Assembly (NCBI GenBank): GCA_022822265.1
Contig: JAJECA010000008.1
Coordinates: forward strand, 124,001-188,000
Direction of reading: 5' to 3'
DNA length: 64,000 nt
From: Acidimicrobiia bacterium
Lineage (GTDB): Bacteria; Actinomycetota; Acidimicrobiia; Acidimicrobiales; Bin134
Below are positions 27,473-36,725 of the stretch, piece after piece (position 1 is the first letter of the stretch; the number at the start of each line of letters is the position of its first letter). A program made the position numbers and the translations under genes. Below the pieces are notes generated by a model, which searched no databases, was not told the origin of the DNA, and worked only from the letters and a program-made list of their open reading frames with translations.

Positions 27473-28255
27473 CTACCCAGGGGCGTTTCCGGCAATGGTG
27501 ACCCGATGGAGCACGCGTTCCTCACCATCCACATCCCCGACCACAGCGTGCTGGGTAGAGCGATTGTCCCAGATCACCAAATCGCCACCGCGCCAGCGAT
27601 GTCGATAGGTGTTCTCATAGCGCCCGATCACCTCGTAGAGGTACTCCAAAAGCGGGCGGCTCTCCTCGGGGGTCCACCCATCGATCCGAGTCACATAGTT
27701 GTCGTTGACGAAAAGGGCCTCTGCGCCGGTGTCGGGATGAGGTCGCACCACCGGATGGACGGCGACAACCGCCTCGTGCTCCAGTCCGGCTTCAGCGGCC
27801 AAACTGGTGCCTTCGTGGACAGCAGAGAGCGTTCGCAGCATGGACTGGAGTCCAGGCGACAGCGACAAGAACGCATTGGTTGCGCTGGCGAACATCGTGT
27901 CGCCGCCCACTTCGGGCAAGACTCGCGCAAGCAGCAGAGTGTAGGCATGCGGCTCGCGCATATGAGTCGAGTCAGAGTGCCATGTTTGGGTAATGGGGTT
28001 CGGGTCGTAGATCTTCATGATCCCCGGATATCCCTCGATTGATGGCACATAGGGATGAATGGATATCTCTCCCCAATTGGCGGCAAAGGCCAGTTGGTCT
28101 TCTGGAGTCATAGCGCCCTGGTCCCGAATGCAGATCACACCGCCTTGGTGGAGTGCGTCGCGAACGGCTGAGAAATCAGCCTCCTCGATTCCACTGGTCA
28201 GATTGAGCCCGATAACTTCCGCGCCCAACGCCCCAGCCAACTGTCGAATCTCCAT
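27473..28255 (-). CDS. TauD/TfdA family dioxygenase, paralogue 1
   Basis: 260 aa Fe(II)/2-oxoglutarate-dependent oxygenase. The facial triad is His93-x-Asp95 in TWHSDST and His236 in NRSTQHAV; Arg251 in VLHRV would bind 2-oxoglutarate. Substrate could be a sulfonate, an aryloxyacid or another acid; not determinable. ATG start without a clear ribosome site. The related gene is at 56148. Confidence 0.9.
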   Translation of the reverse strand: MEIRQLAGALGAEVIGLNLTSGIEEADFSAVRDALHQGGVICIRDQGAMTPEDQLAFAANWGEISIHPYVPSIEGYPGIMKIYDPNPITQTWHSDSTHMREPHAYTLLLARVLPEVGGDTMFASATNAFLSLSPGLQSMLRTLSAVHEGTSLAAEAGLEHEAVVAVHPVVRPHPDTGAEALFVNDNYVTRIDGWTPEESRPLLEYLYEVIGRYENTYRHRWRGGDLVIWDNRSTQHAVVGDVDGEERVLHRVTIAGNAPG

Positions 28256-28320
28256 GATCGAAAAACACTAATCAGTTGATCCGCGGCTTACCGCCCGGTC
28301 GTCGAATTCGATTCGAAGAC

Positions 28321-29793
28321 CTAGAGGATCAGCTTGCCGATGGAGTCGTCCAGGCCGCCTGGCCGGCTGGAGAGCAGCCAAGCAGCCCTCTGGCCGTCCG
28401 CTGCCTCGGCCAATTCATCGGGACTCGGTGCCCGGAAGTCGAGCCCGTTATCAGCGGCGAGCCGGCGCAGGCCCAATCCCGCCAGTCGGCAAGACGAGCG
28501 CATTTCCGCAGCCACCACAGCCCCTCGGGTGCCGCCTATAGGTTCTGAAAACCGCTCATCTGCCTCGGCAAGAACGGACAATCCGCTTGTAACTCTCTCT
28601 TGGTCGAGTGAGCCGAAGCTCCGAAATGCAGGAGCGCAGAGGGCATAGAAGATCGGGCTTCCGTTGATCGAGACCAGCCCAAGGCTCTCGCCGATGCCAC
28701 CAAGGCGATCGATCAACGCGCCGATGCCTTCTTGGCAGCCGAGAATCTCGTCGATTCGCTCGCCTACTTCCACATGGTTGGGAACTGGTCGCCCGGTGGC
28801 GGCCTCGCCGGCGCGCACCATGGAAGGCAACGACACCGGCAGCGGTTGGAAGTGTCCGTTGTCTCCCCAATCCGTCAGCAGGTAACCGGGCGATCCGTGG
28901 GCTTGCCCGACTTCGGCCGCATCAATGATGTTGGCGGCGGCATTGCGGTTGCGGCCGATCAGCGTGTTCCAGCTTCCAGTGCCGGGAGCTACCCAAAACG
29001 CCATGTCGGCTTCGATGAACAAGCGGGCATGGGATTCAAAGCCCAGATGGGCATCACCGGGAAGTCCAAGTCGGTCCTGCAAGTCTGAGGGCAGAATGGA
29101 TACCCAGCTTTGGTCAGAAGGAGCCTCGTAGTTCCACACCACTGGCGTAGCCCCTGCGGGAATCTCGTTCAGCAGAGATCGGTCTTGGCGAAATTGGTCA
29201 GCCCAGAACATCACATCATGCCCTTCGGCCACGAGAGGCTCAATGATCTTGGTCAGGTGCTCAACATAAACAGACTGGCGCCCTCTTGCAGCAACGACGC
29301 TTGCCGAGACACCCTCTCCGAGTTCGAACGGTTCATCGCCCCCGATGTGGATTCTCGGACAAGAGACGGCCTTGGCCATTTCCCGGGCTAGTGACACCCC
29401 GAATTCGGCATTCTCGGCGGTAGGCGCAAGACACGTAGGCCCCATAGTGCCTCCGCCGAATGGGCTTGGCGCGCCGTCGGGGCATTCCGCCATCTCTCGG
29501 TATTGTTCGTGGGCCAACCACCGCTCCATGTGGCCGAAGCAATTCATATTTCCCACGAGGTCGATGCCCGTCTTTTGGCAAATACGACTTAGCCTTTGCA
29601 TGTCCTCGAAGGTCAGCGCAGAGGACTGTTTCCACACTACTTCATGACCCGAGTAAGCAAATGTATGCTCAACATAAAGTTGGAGTTCATTGAATCCGAG
29701 CATCGCCAAAACATCCGCCAACCACTCCAAAGTCTCCATCGTTGGCACGCGGTCCCTTGAGACATCCAACATGTAAGCTCGTCGATCGAACAT
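28321..29793 (-). CDS. GH20-like glycoside hydrolase (beta-N-acetylhexosaminidase type)
   Basis: 490 aa. The family's catalytic Asp-Glu pair appears as Asp153-Glu154 in HIGGDEPFELG; MFDRRAYMLDVSRDRVPTM at the start and GNMNCFGHMERWLA fit the GH20 barrel. No signal peptide, so an intracellular enzyme acting on imported amino sugars is likely. ATG start follows AGGGGAAAT. The TetR-type gene at 29985 is divergent and may regulate it. Confidence 0.78.
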   Translation of the reverse strand: MFDRRAYMLDVSRDRVPTMETLEWLADVLAMLGFNELQLYVEHTFAYSGHEVVWKQSSALTFEDMQRLSRICQKTGIDLVGNMNCFGHMERWLAHEQYREMAECPDGAPSPFGGGTMGPTCLAPTAENAEFGVSLAREMAKAVSCPRIHIGGDEPFELGEGVSASVVAARGRQSVYVEHLTKIIEPLVAEGHDVMFWADQFRQDRSLLNEIPAGATPVVWNYEAPSDQSWVSILPSDLQDRLGLPGDAHLGFESHARLFIEADMAFWVAPGTGSWNTLIGRNRNAAANIIDAAEVGQAHGSPGYLLTDWGDNGHFQPLPVSLPSMVRAGEAATGRPVPNHVEVGERIDEILGCQEGIGALIDRLGGIGESLGLVSINGSPIFYALCAPAFRSFGSLDQERVTSGLSVLAEADERFSEPIGGTRGAVVAAEMRSSCRLAGLGLRRLAADNGLDFRAPSPDELAEAADGQRAAWLLSSRPGGLDDSIGKLIL

Positions 29794-29984
29794 ATTTCCC
29801 CTACAACGATTGACACCAACAGTTGCCAGTTATTCAAGAATATACGGGCACGATTTATTGTCTACTCAGCCACCGGCGATTCATCTAACAACCTGAGGGT
29901 GAGTGCCCCTGATATCGAATTTGCGAGCGGAAACAGGCCACTCAGAAAGCGACAAGCTCATTCTCCACAGGTAAGCTCGCGGCG

Positions 29985-30614
29985 ATGGGAGAGTCCAGCA
30001 AGCTCAGAAAATACCGCTCCGACCACGAAGACCTGAACACGCAGAGCCGCTCAGCGATCATCGAGGCTGGGCAGGTTTTGTTCCTGGGACAGGGAATCGC
30101 TTCCACTACGATGGGAGAAATTGCTGAGCAGGCGCGAGTGAGTCGAGTCACCGTGTACCGGCATTTCCCCGAGTGCGGTGCGATTGCGTTCGAGGTGTAC
30201 AACCGAATGCTCGAGTCGATCCTCGAGGCTACCCGCGCAGGAGTGCCCGCAGGAGTCAGTGGCCTTGACGCAGCCCGTCATTGTTTGGATGCCCTTTTCG
30301 CGGCATATTCCAGACATGAAACCGCCTTTAGATTCTGCGCCGCGTTCAGTGCCTATTACGCGACAGAGGAGCGGTCCGACGAACTGGCGGAGTGGTACGC
30401 CGCTCGGGAATTCCAAGGACTCTCCGATGCCTGTGCCCAGTTCTTTGGCTCCCGACTCGACCAGGAGACATCCAATCTCCTGATGGCTGTGACCGACGCC
30501 GCGGCAAGCGGGCTGTGCAACCTGGCAGTCATCGGCGATTCTCTGAGCCAGGAGGACGCCCAAGCGCGGCTGAATAATCTCAAGGAATTGCTCCGGGGAA
30601 ACTTGGGCACCTAG
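29985..30614 (+). CDS. TetR/AcrR family regulator
   Basis: 209 aa. N-terminal TetR helix-turn-helix, TMGEIAEQARVSRVTVYRHF at about residues 42-61. The C-terminal ligand domain is helical and not assigned. Divergent from the GH20-like gene with 191 bp between, the usual geometry of a local regulator; alternatively it could act on the convergent amidohydrolase region. Its stop abuts the stop of the leftward amidohydrolase gene. Confidence 0.88.
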   Translation: MGESSKLRKYRSDHEDLNTQSRSAIIEAGQVLFLGQGIASTTMGEIAEQARVSRVTVYRHFPECGAIAFEVYNRMLESILEATRAGVPAGVSGLDAARHCLDALFAAYSRHETAFRFCAAFSAYYATEERSDELAEWYAAREFQGLSDACAQFFGSRLDQETSNLLMAVTDAAASGLCNLAVIGDSLSQEDAQARLNNLKELLRGNLGT

Positions 30615-31766
30615 TCAAGGGCCTTCGATCCGATAGAGGGCGGCCGCGTTCTCCCACAGGAGCTTGCGTCGAACTTCTTCCGAATGGCCAACGAGCGAAG
30701 CCTCAATCCGCTCTCGGACATTGCCGTAGAGGCAGGTCGGATGAGGGAAGTCAGTCTCGAACAACACGTTGTCGACGCCGATTTTGTCGAGCAGCCGCTG
30801 TGGGGCGGTCTCCTCGAACCAGTAGCAGGCGTAGACCTGGCGGCGGAAGTACTCGCTGGGCATCATCTCGAAGTTGGAGGCCTGCTCGAGTCCGCCGCAT
30901 TCATTGAAGGAGTGGTCGACAGCCTCGAGCACAAAGGGGATGAAGCCGATTCCACTCTCCACCGACACGAACTTGAGGTCGGGGTAGCGAAGCAGTACGC
31001 CGGACCCCAGCAGGTCGGTGAGCTGGATGCCGTTCTTGAGGAACATCTCCAACGACGCATACGCGTAGGTGGATGGCTTGCCGTGGGCTGCCATCCGCTC
31101 GGGAGTGAACCCAGTTGTGGTGTCGCCGCTGCCGATATGGAGGCTGATGGGGAGACCGGCCTCTTGGGCCACCGACCACAGCGGATCCCAGTGGGGGTCG
31201 CCCAGCAGGGGCAGCCCGAACCTCTGCGGCTCGCCAGTGAACAGGACCGCTCGGTGGCCGAGCTCAGCGCACCGGGTGATCTCCGCCACGGTGTCATCGA
31301 TGTCCCAGAAGGGGGTCGAGATGACGGCGACGAATCGTCGCGGGTCGGGGGATATCCAGTCGAGCTGGAAGTTGTTGTACGCCTGGACGCAGGCCAGCAT
31401 CAGCTCGCGGTCCTTCAGTTTCAAAAAGTGCTGGGCGCCAAACCCTCCAACATTGGGATAGAGCACCTGAGCCCAGATTCCCTGCTCATCCATGAGCTTC
31501 AACCGCTCGCTGGAGTCGTAGGCCGCTGGGTGGATCTCCTCGAACACTGAGGGCCCAGCAGGAAAGGGCTCCGGCCATCCGGCCACCGCAGTCATGCCCA
31601 CCGATGAGAACACCTCGCCTCCCACGAACCAATGATCTTTGCCCTCCTCGGTCCGCTCCACTCGGGGTACACGGTCTTTCAATTTGGCGGGAACCCGGGA
31701 TACAAACGTGTCGGGCGGCTCGGTGACATGGGTGTCGACGTCGATGACGAGCTCAGTGGTGGACAT
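30615..31766 (-). CDS. Amidohydrolase family 2 protein, paralogue 2
   Basis: 383 aa. N-terminal metal motif VIDVDTHVTEP, C-terminal LFETDFPHPTC. Start set at ATG 31766, where MSTTELVIDVD fits; a GGAGG lies directly against this ATG, closer than usual, and an ATG at 31784 is an alternative. Contains the ERMAAHG and LPISLHIG segments of the barrel, the latter with a metal-ligand His. Same strand as the SDR upstream, 43 bp apart. Confidence 0.86.
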   Translation of the reverse strand: MSTTELVIDVDTHVTEPPDTFVSRVPAKLKDRVPRVERTEEGKDHWFVGGEVFSSVGMTAVAGWPEPFPAGPSVFEEIHPAAYDSSERLKLMDEQGIWAQVLYPNVGGFGAQHFLKLKDRELMLACVQAYNNFQLDWISPDPRRFVAVISTPFWDIDDTVAEITRCAELGHRAVLFTGEPQRFGLPLLGDPHWDPLWSVAQEAGLPISLHIGSGDTTTGFTPERMAAHGKPSTYAYASLEMFLKNGIQLTDLLGSGVLLRYPDLKFVSVESGIGFIPFVLEAVDHSFNECGGLEQASNFEMMPSEYFRRQVYACYWFEETAPQRLLDKIGVDNVLFETDFPHPTCLYGNVRERIEASLVGHSEEVRRKLLWENAAALYRIEGP

Positions 31767-31809
31767 CCTCCAAGTCTGCCCCATTGATGTCGGTCTGAAG
31801 TACTTGACC

Positions 31810-32556
31810 CTATTTTGTGATGCGGGCCATGCCGCCATCTATCACCAAGGTCTGGCCGTTCATGAAACTTGATTCGTCCGAGCACAGGTAAAACAGCAAA
31901 CCGACAAGGTCTTCAGGTTGGCCTGGGCGTCTGACGGTTTGGCGGGCCAGCAGCCGCTGAACCTGATCCTCTGGGAGTTTTGCGGTAATCACACCTGGAG
32001 CAATGCCATTGACCCTGATGTTGTCGGCAGAGAACTCATCGGCGAGCACCTTCGTGACACCGTTGAGGGCCAGTTTCGACACCGTGTAGGCACCGGCGTC
32101 GATCCACGCGCCGTTCGATGACTGGTTGACGATGACGCCGCCGCCTCGGCTGCGCATCGACTCGGCACAGGCCTTGGCGCACATGATGGGAGCAACGGTG
32201 TTCACAGCCAGGATCTCCATCCATTCATCCTTGGAGAGTGGTAAAGCGTCGCTCCATTTCCCCCGAGCCAAGCCAGCGTTGTTGACCAGGATGTCGACTC
32301 CGCCGAAGGCGTCGATGGCAGCCTCCACCATGGAATCGATGTCCTCATCGGACGTGACATCGCACCGGACTCCGATTGCCTGAGCTTCCGTCGAGGCAAT
32401 GTCCTCAGCGATGCGGATGGCGGCTTCACCATCGACATCCGATACGACTACTGCTGCGCCCTCTCTTGCCAGGGCCTTGGCGTAGACAACCCCCAAACCC
32501 CCAACACCAGCGCCACCAGCACCGGTCACGATTGCCACTTTGCCTTCAAGTCTCAT
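31810..32556 (-). CDS. Short-chain dehydrogenase/reductase
   Basis: 248 aa. The glycine motif is expanded (VTGAGGAGVGGLG at residues 10-22), VNNAG at 91-95, Tyr157 and Lys161 as the catalytic pair. C-terminal TLVIDGGMARITK. ATG start behind GGGGTGG. Probably transcribed with the downstream amidohydrolase. Confidence 0.88.
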   Translation of the reverse strand: MRLEGKVAIVTGAGGAGVGGLGVVYAKALAREGAAVVVSDVDGEAAIRIAEDIASTEAQAIGVRCDVTSDEDIDSMVEAAIDAFGGVDILVNNAGLARGKWSDALPLSKDEWMEILAVNTVAPIMCAKACAESMRSRGGGVIVNQSSNGAWIDAGAYTVSKLALNGVTKVLADEFSADNIRVNGIAPGVITAKLPEDQVQRLLARQTVRRPGQPEDLVGLLFYLCSDESSFMNGQTLVIDGGMARITK

Positions 32557-32608
32557 GCTTCCACCCCTTAGACGCCCGAAATCCTATGCTCACGGTCGGT
32601 CTTTGGGG

Positions 32609-34087
32609 CTAGGGGGCGAAGCTGAGGGGGATTCGGATGGTGGCCTCCGGTTCTTGAAGGCCGGAGTCGTTGACCGCGATCACGCAGTCGTCGACGGTGG
32701 CATCACAGATACCGCTGCCTACCGTGCCGACGATGACCGTCAACTCCACCGAACCCTCGCCAGTGGGATTGGGATGCAAGATTCTGGCGTTGGTGAAGTC
32801 GCAGGCCCCCGAGCCCTCCGCGCCGCCCTGGGAGCACTGGAGGATGTTCACGGTTTGCTCGGGGAGGAAGCCGCTCCAAGTGACCACCACGGTTTGACCG
32901 TCGACCAGACCGGTTGTCGGCTCGGCTGATGCCTGACGACTGAGCTCGGGCACCTCGAATTCCACGGTTAGGCCGGAATCCGCCTTGGCCGCGAACACCA
33001 AATCGGCTTCGGGGGAAGATCGGGGCTGTTGCAAGCGTGTGGCGGCCTCGTCATCTCCGACAAAAGCCACGGCCAAGAAGTCCAAAATAGTGGTCACAAC
33101 GTCGTCGAAGAGATCGCTGGTTGAACCCAACCAAGAGCCGTGGTCCGCGCCTTCGAGGGTCAAGAGGCCCTTTATCGCCGAGATGTCATTGAACAGCATC
33201 GGGGAGGTTGCGTAGAGGATCAAGGGGTCCTTGGTGCCGTGGATTATCAAGATGGGCGGAGTAGCAGTGAAGTCGTATTCGCCCTCAAACGGGGCCGGCG
33301 GACCCGCCATGGCCACCACTGCATGCACCCGCTCGTCGCGGCAACAACTGTTGGCGCTGATTCCCAGCACGGTGATTGCCCCGTTGGAATGCCCTATGGC
33401 CGCGATTTGGCTGTTGTCCACCATGCCCGCCAAAGGCCATTGGGGATCGGCGGCCCGTTCGGCCACAGTGTCGATCAGAAAGCTCAGGTCGCCTGGTTGG
33501 GAGCCGGTATCGCCTGCGTCGGGACCACCAGGATTGAAACGCGAGCTGCGGGGGAACTCGGGGGCGACAACCACGTATCCCCCTGAGGCCACCGCAGCCA
33601 GAAACTCGCCATAGCCCTCCGGGTAGCCGCTCAACCCATGGGCGAACAACACCAGCGGATAGGGGCCACCGGCTGGCAAAGCGTTCTCGACCGGCGCGGC
33701 CGCGCCGTCAACCGCGGCTGGGTAAACAATCAGGGTCCGAAGGATCCGGCTGTCCCGACCAGGATCGTCTCCGCTCGGCGGTGTCACGCGCTCATAATCG
33801 GTGTACACCTCTTCGATGTAGCCAACCCCAGAGGCAACAGGGTTGGGGTCACTTGTGGCTGCTTCACCAGGTACCGAGGGAACATCTACAGCTGGGGTTC
33901 CAGCCGGGCCATCACTCGTCGGTTCAGCCGGAGTCGTCTCCACCGCAGAAGAAGGTTGCGTGGTGGCTTCGGACTGCCGGGCTTCGCTCGGAGCCTCATC
34001 CGATTGATCCGCAGATGATCCGCAGGCCAGCAGCAGAGCTGCAACCAGAGCGACGACGCCCATTACTGCGCCGTTGAGTTCCTTCAC
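32609..34087 (-). CDS. Lipoprotein alpha/beta hydrolase with C-terminal neocarzinostatin-like domain
   Basis: 492 aa from the GTG at 34087. A signal peptide ends at the lipobox LLLAC (Cys22), followed by a Ser/Thr/Pro-rich linker to about residue 85. The hydrolase domain (about 90-345) has the nucleophile elbow GHSNG (Ser234), Asp287 in HGTKDP and His316 in ADHGSW; chlorophyllase/dienelactone-hydrolase-like. Residues about 387-490 resemble the neocarzinostatin/macromomycin beta-sandwich: GLVDGQTVVVTWSGF and the two cysteine pairs 418/429 and 461/468, spaced much as in neocarzinostatin. Exported and membrane-anchored, likely an esterase with a binding module. The start overlaps the CoA-transferase stop (TAGTG). 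Confidence 0.8.
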   Translation of the reverse strand: MKELNGAVMGVVALVAALLLACGSSADQSDEAPSEARQSEATTQPSSAVETTPAEPTSDGPAGTPAVDVPSVPGEAATSDPNPVASGVGYIEEVYTDYERVTPPSGDDPGRDSRILRTLIVYPAAVDGAAAPVENALPAGGPYPLVLFAHGLSGYPEGYGEFLAAVASGGYVVVAPEFPRSSRFNPGGPDAGDTGSQPGDLSFLIDTVAERAADPQWPLAGMVDNSQIAAIGHSNGAITVLGISANSCCRDERVHAVVAMAGPPAPFEGEYDFTATPPILIIHGTKDPLILYATSPMLFNDISAIKGLLTLEGADHGSWLGSTSDLFDDVVTTILDFLAVAFVGDDEAATRLQQPRSSPEADLVFAAKADSGLTVEFEVPELSRQASAEPTTGLVDGQTVVVTWSGFLPEQTVNILQCSQGGAEGSGACDFTNARILHPNPTGEGSVELTVIVGTVGSGICDATVDDCVIAVNDSGLQEPEATIRIPLSFAP

Positions 34088-35304
34088 TAAGCGACCACTC
34101 CCTTTACCTTCAGGTCGATGACCTCGTCCCAGTCCATGCCCAGGTTCTCGGTGAGGATCTGATCGCCGTGCTCGTTGAATCCCGGAGCGCGGCCCGGTGG
34201 AGCCGGCTCCCCGTTGAACTGAACCGGAACAGCCACCAACTTGAAGGGAATCCCGTCTTCGCTCACCACATCCTGGACATAGCCGTTGGCCTCCACTTGT
34301 AGGTCGTCGATTATCTCGAGGGTGTCGAGTGCCGGCGTCCACTGGCCGGAGAAATCGGCAAAGAGCTCCCGCACTTCTTCCAGGGTGCGGCTCGCCACCA
34401 CCTCCTCGACGACATCCCGAGCCGGCTTGGCATTGGCCATCAGCGCCTCATAGGTGGCGAACCGCTCGTCTTCGATCAGCTCTGGGCGCCCGATCACACC
34501 GCAGAACTCCTGCCAATACGGGAGGGGCTGAAGGCAGGTGATGTTGATGGTGTAGCCGTCGGCGGTGACATAGTTGCCGAGAAGCGGCTGGGTGAGCCCA
34601 CTCAGATCAACCGGACGCCATGGCGTGTTGTTGACGTGCGACATGGCCACGCCAGCTCCCATGGCCCACAGTCCGGTGCCCAGCAGCGAGACCTCCAGCG
34701 CTACGGCCTCTCCGGTCCGCTCGCGATGGAACAATGCGGTGGCGATCCCCCCGGCAATGGTCATCGCCCCGATCGAATCCCCGAAGGCCGGGCCCGGCTG
34801 AGTGGGCATGCGCTCATCGTCGGTGTACCAGGTGCCCATGGCCGCTCCCGATCGCACCCAGAACGAGGTCATGTCGTAGCCGCCCCGATTTCCTTCCGGT
34901 CCCTCGGGCCCCCAAGCGGTACCCGCCGCGTAGACGATGTTCTCGTTGTGGGGCCGCACCTCTTCCTCGGTGATGTGCAGCCGCTCTCGCACATTGGGCG
35001 GCTTGTTGGTGAGGAAGACATCAGAGATGGCAATGAGCCGGTGCAGTATCGACATCCCCTCCTCGGTTTGGAGATCCAGCCCGAGGCTGCGCTTTCCCCG
35101 GTTGGCGTGTTCCATGATGGCGTGGACCTGTCCCCTGAGGTCGAGTGCCCCGCTCGACGCCAGACCCCGAGCAGCGTCCCCCCGTTGGGCGTGCTCGATC
35201 TTGATGACATCGGCCCCCCAGTCGGCCAGCACCGCCGAAGCCGCCGGCACAAAGGTGTGATCGCAGACATCCAAGATGCGGATGCCCTCCATTGGCTGAA
35301 CCAT
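34087..35304 (-). CDS. CaiB/BaiF family CoA-transferase
   Basis: 405 aa family III CoA-transferase. GIRILDVCDHTFVPAASAVL at the start, AQRGDAARGL and NRGKRSLGLDLQTEEG are family hallmarks; Asp in GGYDMTSFWVRSG is in the position of the catalytic aspartate. Start at ATG 35304; longer upstream readings run antisense to the next gene. Coupled to the lipoprotein hydrolase gene. Confidence 0.9.
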   Translation of the reverse strand: MVQPMEGIRILDVCDHTFVPAASAVLADWGADVIKIEHAQRGDAARGLASSGALDLRGQVHAIMEHANRGKRSLGLDLQTEEGMSILHRLIAISDVFLTNKPPNVRERLHITEEEVRPHNENIVYAAGTAWGPEGPEGNRGGYDMTSFWVRSGAAMGTWYTDDERMPTQPGPAFGDSIGAMTIAGGIATALFHRERTGEAVALEVSLLGTGLWAMGAGVAMSHVNNTPWRPVDLSGLTQPLLGNYVTADGYTINITCLQPLPYWQEFCGVIGRPELIEDERFATYEALMANAKPARDVVEEVVASRTLEEVRELFADFSGQWTPALDTLEIIDDLQVEANGYVQDVVSEDGIPFKLVAVPVQFNGEPAPPGRAPGFNEHGDQILTENLGMDWDEVIDLKVKGVVA

Positions 35305-35361
35305 GGTGAACTTCTCTCTTCCGACCGGCTGTGTCGGGGACGCTAGCAATACGATCAAGCC

Positions 35362-36678
35362 ATGAGCGAGATTGAATCTGCATGGGGGAAGTATCCCGGG
35401 TATGCCATCGACCTGGTCCCGTGGTCGGGCCGGGGGCAAGCGACGTTCAATGGCACCGTCGTGGCCGAAAGCGATTCTTGCCTGATTGTCAAGGAGTCGG
35501 ATCATCAGGACCAGCTCTACTTCCCCATGGGCGATGTCGTGTGGGAGCACTTCGCCGAGTCCGACCTGAACACGGTGTGCCCGTTCAAGGGCGAGGCCGA
35601 CTATTGGTCTTTGAACGTAGGCGACGAGACCGGGGAGAACGTGGTTTGGGCCTACCAACGGCCGTTCCCTGAAGTCGCGGGACTTGAGGGCCACGTGGCC
35701 TTCTACACCGATCAGGTTCAAGTGGCGCTCCTCGAAGAGGTGCCCGAGGATGACGGCGACGTGGTGGCCTACCGTTTCCCGGTTTGGGGCACCGCCGCCG
35801 ATCTGGCTCGTTTGATCGACGTGATTCCCGACGGTGAGGGGCGATTTATCAGTCCGTCATTCCCCGATCCGCCTTTGGGCACATTCGTGGATATCCCCGA
35901 CCGCTTCCGACCCCGCCAGGTGATTGAAGGCGGCCAGATATTGGGCCAGGCCATTGTGGCGGCCTCCAAGACCGTGCCCGACCAGCGGGTGGTCTCGGCT
36001 TCGATGGTGTTCACCAAAGCGGCCCGGTTCGACTCCCCTCTGGCCGTCGAGGTGGACGTGCTGCGTCGGGGCCGGACCTACTCCACCGTGGAGACCCGTA
36101 TCGTCCAGCACGACAAGCTGTGCTCGGTGGGGTTGGTCCTGCTCGACAGCGGTGCTGAGGACGTTTACCGGGTGACCGCGGAGATGCCTGATGTGCCTGG
36201 ACCCCTGGAGTGTCCGCTGCGGGACTTCCAGGTGATCGGGCGCGACATCCGGGTGGTGGATGGGGCTTACAACTTCGACCCCGATGATGTCGGCCCCCCG
36301 GAGCTGTTCGTGTGGATGCGCTATCGCGACCGCCCTGAGTCCCCGGTCATGCAGGCTGCCCTGTTGGCCCAGGCCACCACCCACTACACCATCGGTGCAT
36401 CGATGCGGCCCTTCCAAGGCATCACCGAGGCGCTGGCCCACAGGACCCTGTCAACCGGTCCCATGACCGTCGACATGTCCTTTCATGACGATGCCGATGC
36501 CGGCGAGTGGCACCTCTACGAGAATCCGGCCATCTATGCCGGGCGCGGCCACGTGCAGGGGCAGGGCCGCATCTTTTCCCAGGACGGCCGCCTGGTGGCC
36601 TCCTACTCACTGCACGCCATGGTCCGGTCGTTTGAGACCGACGCCAAGAAGATCGGCGGCTTCACCTCGGCCATGTGA
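35362..36678 (+). CDS. DUF427-TesB-type acyl-CoA thioesterase fusion
   Basis: 438 aa. Residues about 25-120 form a DUF427 domain (SCLIVKESDHQDQLYFP and WAYQRPFPEV). From about residue 175 to the end two hotdog folds typical of acyl-CoA thioesterase II follow (RPRQVIEGGQILGQA, LLAQATTHYTIGAS, and the end motif HLYENPAIYAGRGHVQGQG). Likely releases a CoA thioester. ATG start, divergent from the CoA-transferase gene with 57 bp between starts. Confidence 0.82.
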   Translation: MSEIESAWGKYPGYAIDLVPWSGRGQATFNGTVVAESDSCLIVKESDHQDQLYFPMGDVVWEHFAESDLNTVCPFKGEADYWSLNVGDETGENVVWAYQRPFPEVAGLEGHVAFYTDQVQVALLEEVPEDDGDVVAYRFPVWGTAADLARLIDVIPDGEGRFISPSFPDPPLGTFVDIPDRFRPRQVIEGGQILGQAIVAASKTVPDQRVVSASMVFTKAARFDSPLAVEVDVLRRGRTYSTVETRIVQHDKLCSVGLVLLDSGAEDVYRVTAEMPDVPGPLECPLRDFQVIGRDIRVVDGAYNFDPDDVGPPELFVWMRYRDRPESPVMQAALLAQATTHYTIGASMRPFQGITEALAHRTLSTGPMTVDMSFHDDADAGEWHLYENPAIYAGRGHVQGQGRIFSQDGRLVASYSLHAMVRSFETDAKKIGGFTSAM

Positions 36679-36725
36679 TGGAGGACTGGGCACCCCTGCC
36701 TTTGGCCCGATGTGTGCTCGGCCAG

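Noticed and set aside
29810-29815. TTGACA -35-like hexamer upstream of the TetR gene
   Set aside because: No convincing -10 element at 16-18 bases, so not called as a promoter.
35305-35721. Upstream extension of the leftward CoA-transferase frame
   Set aside because: Runs antisense to the DUF427-TesB gene; the family N-terminus begins at 35304.
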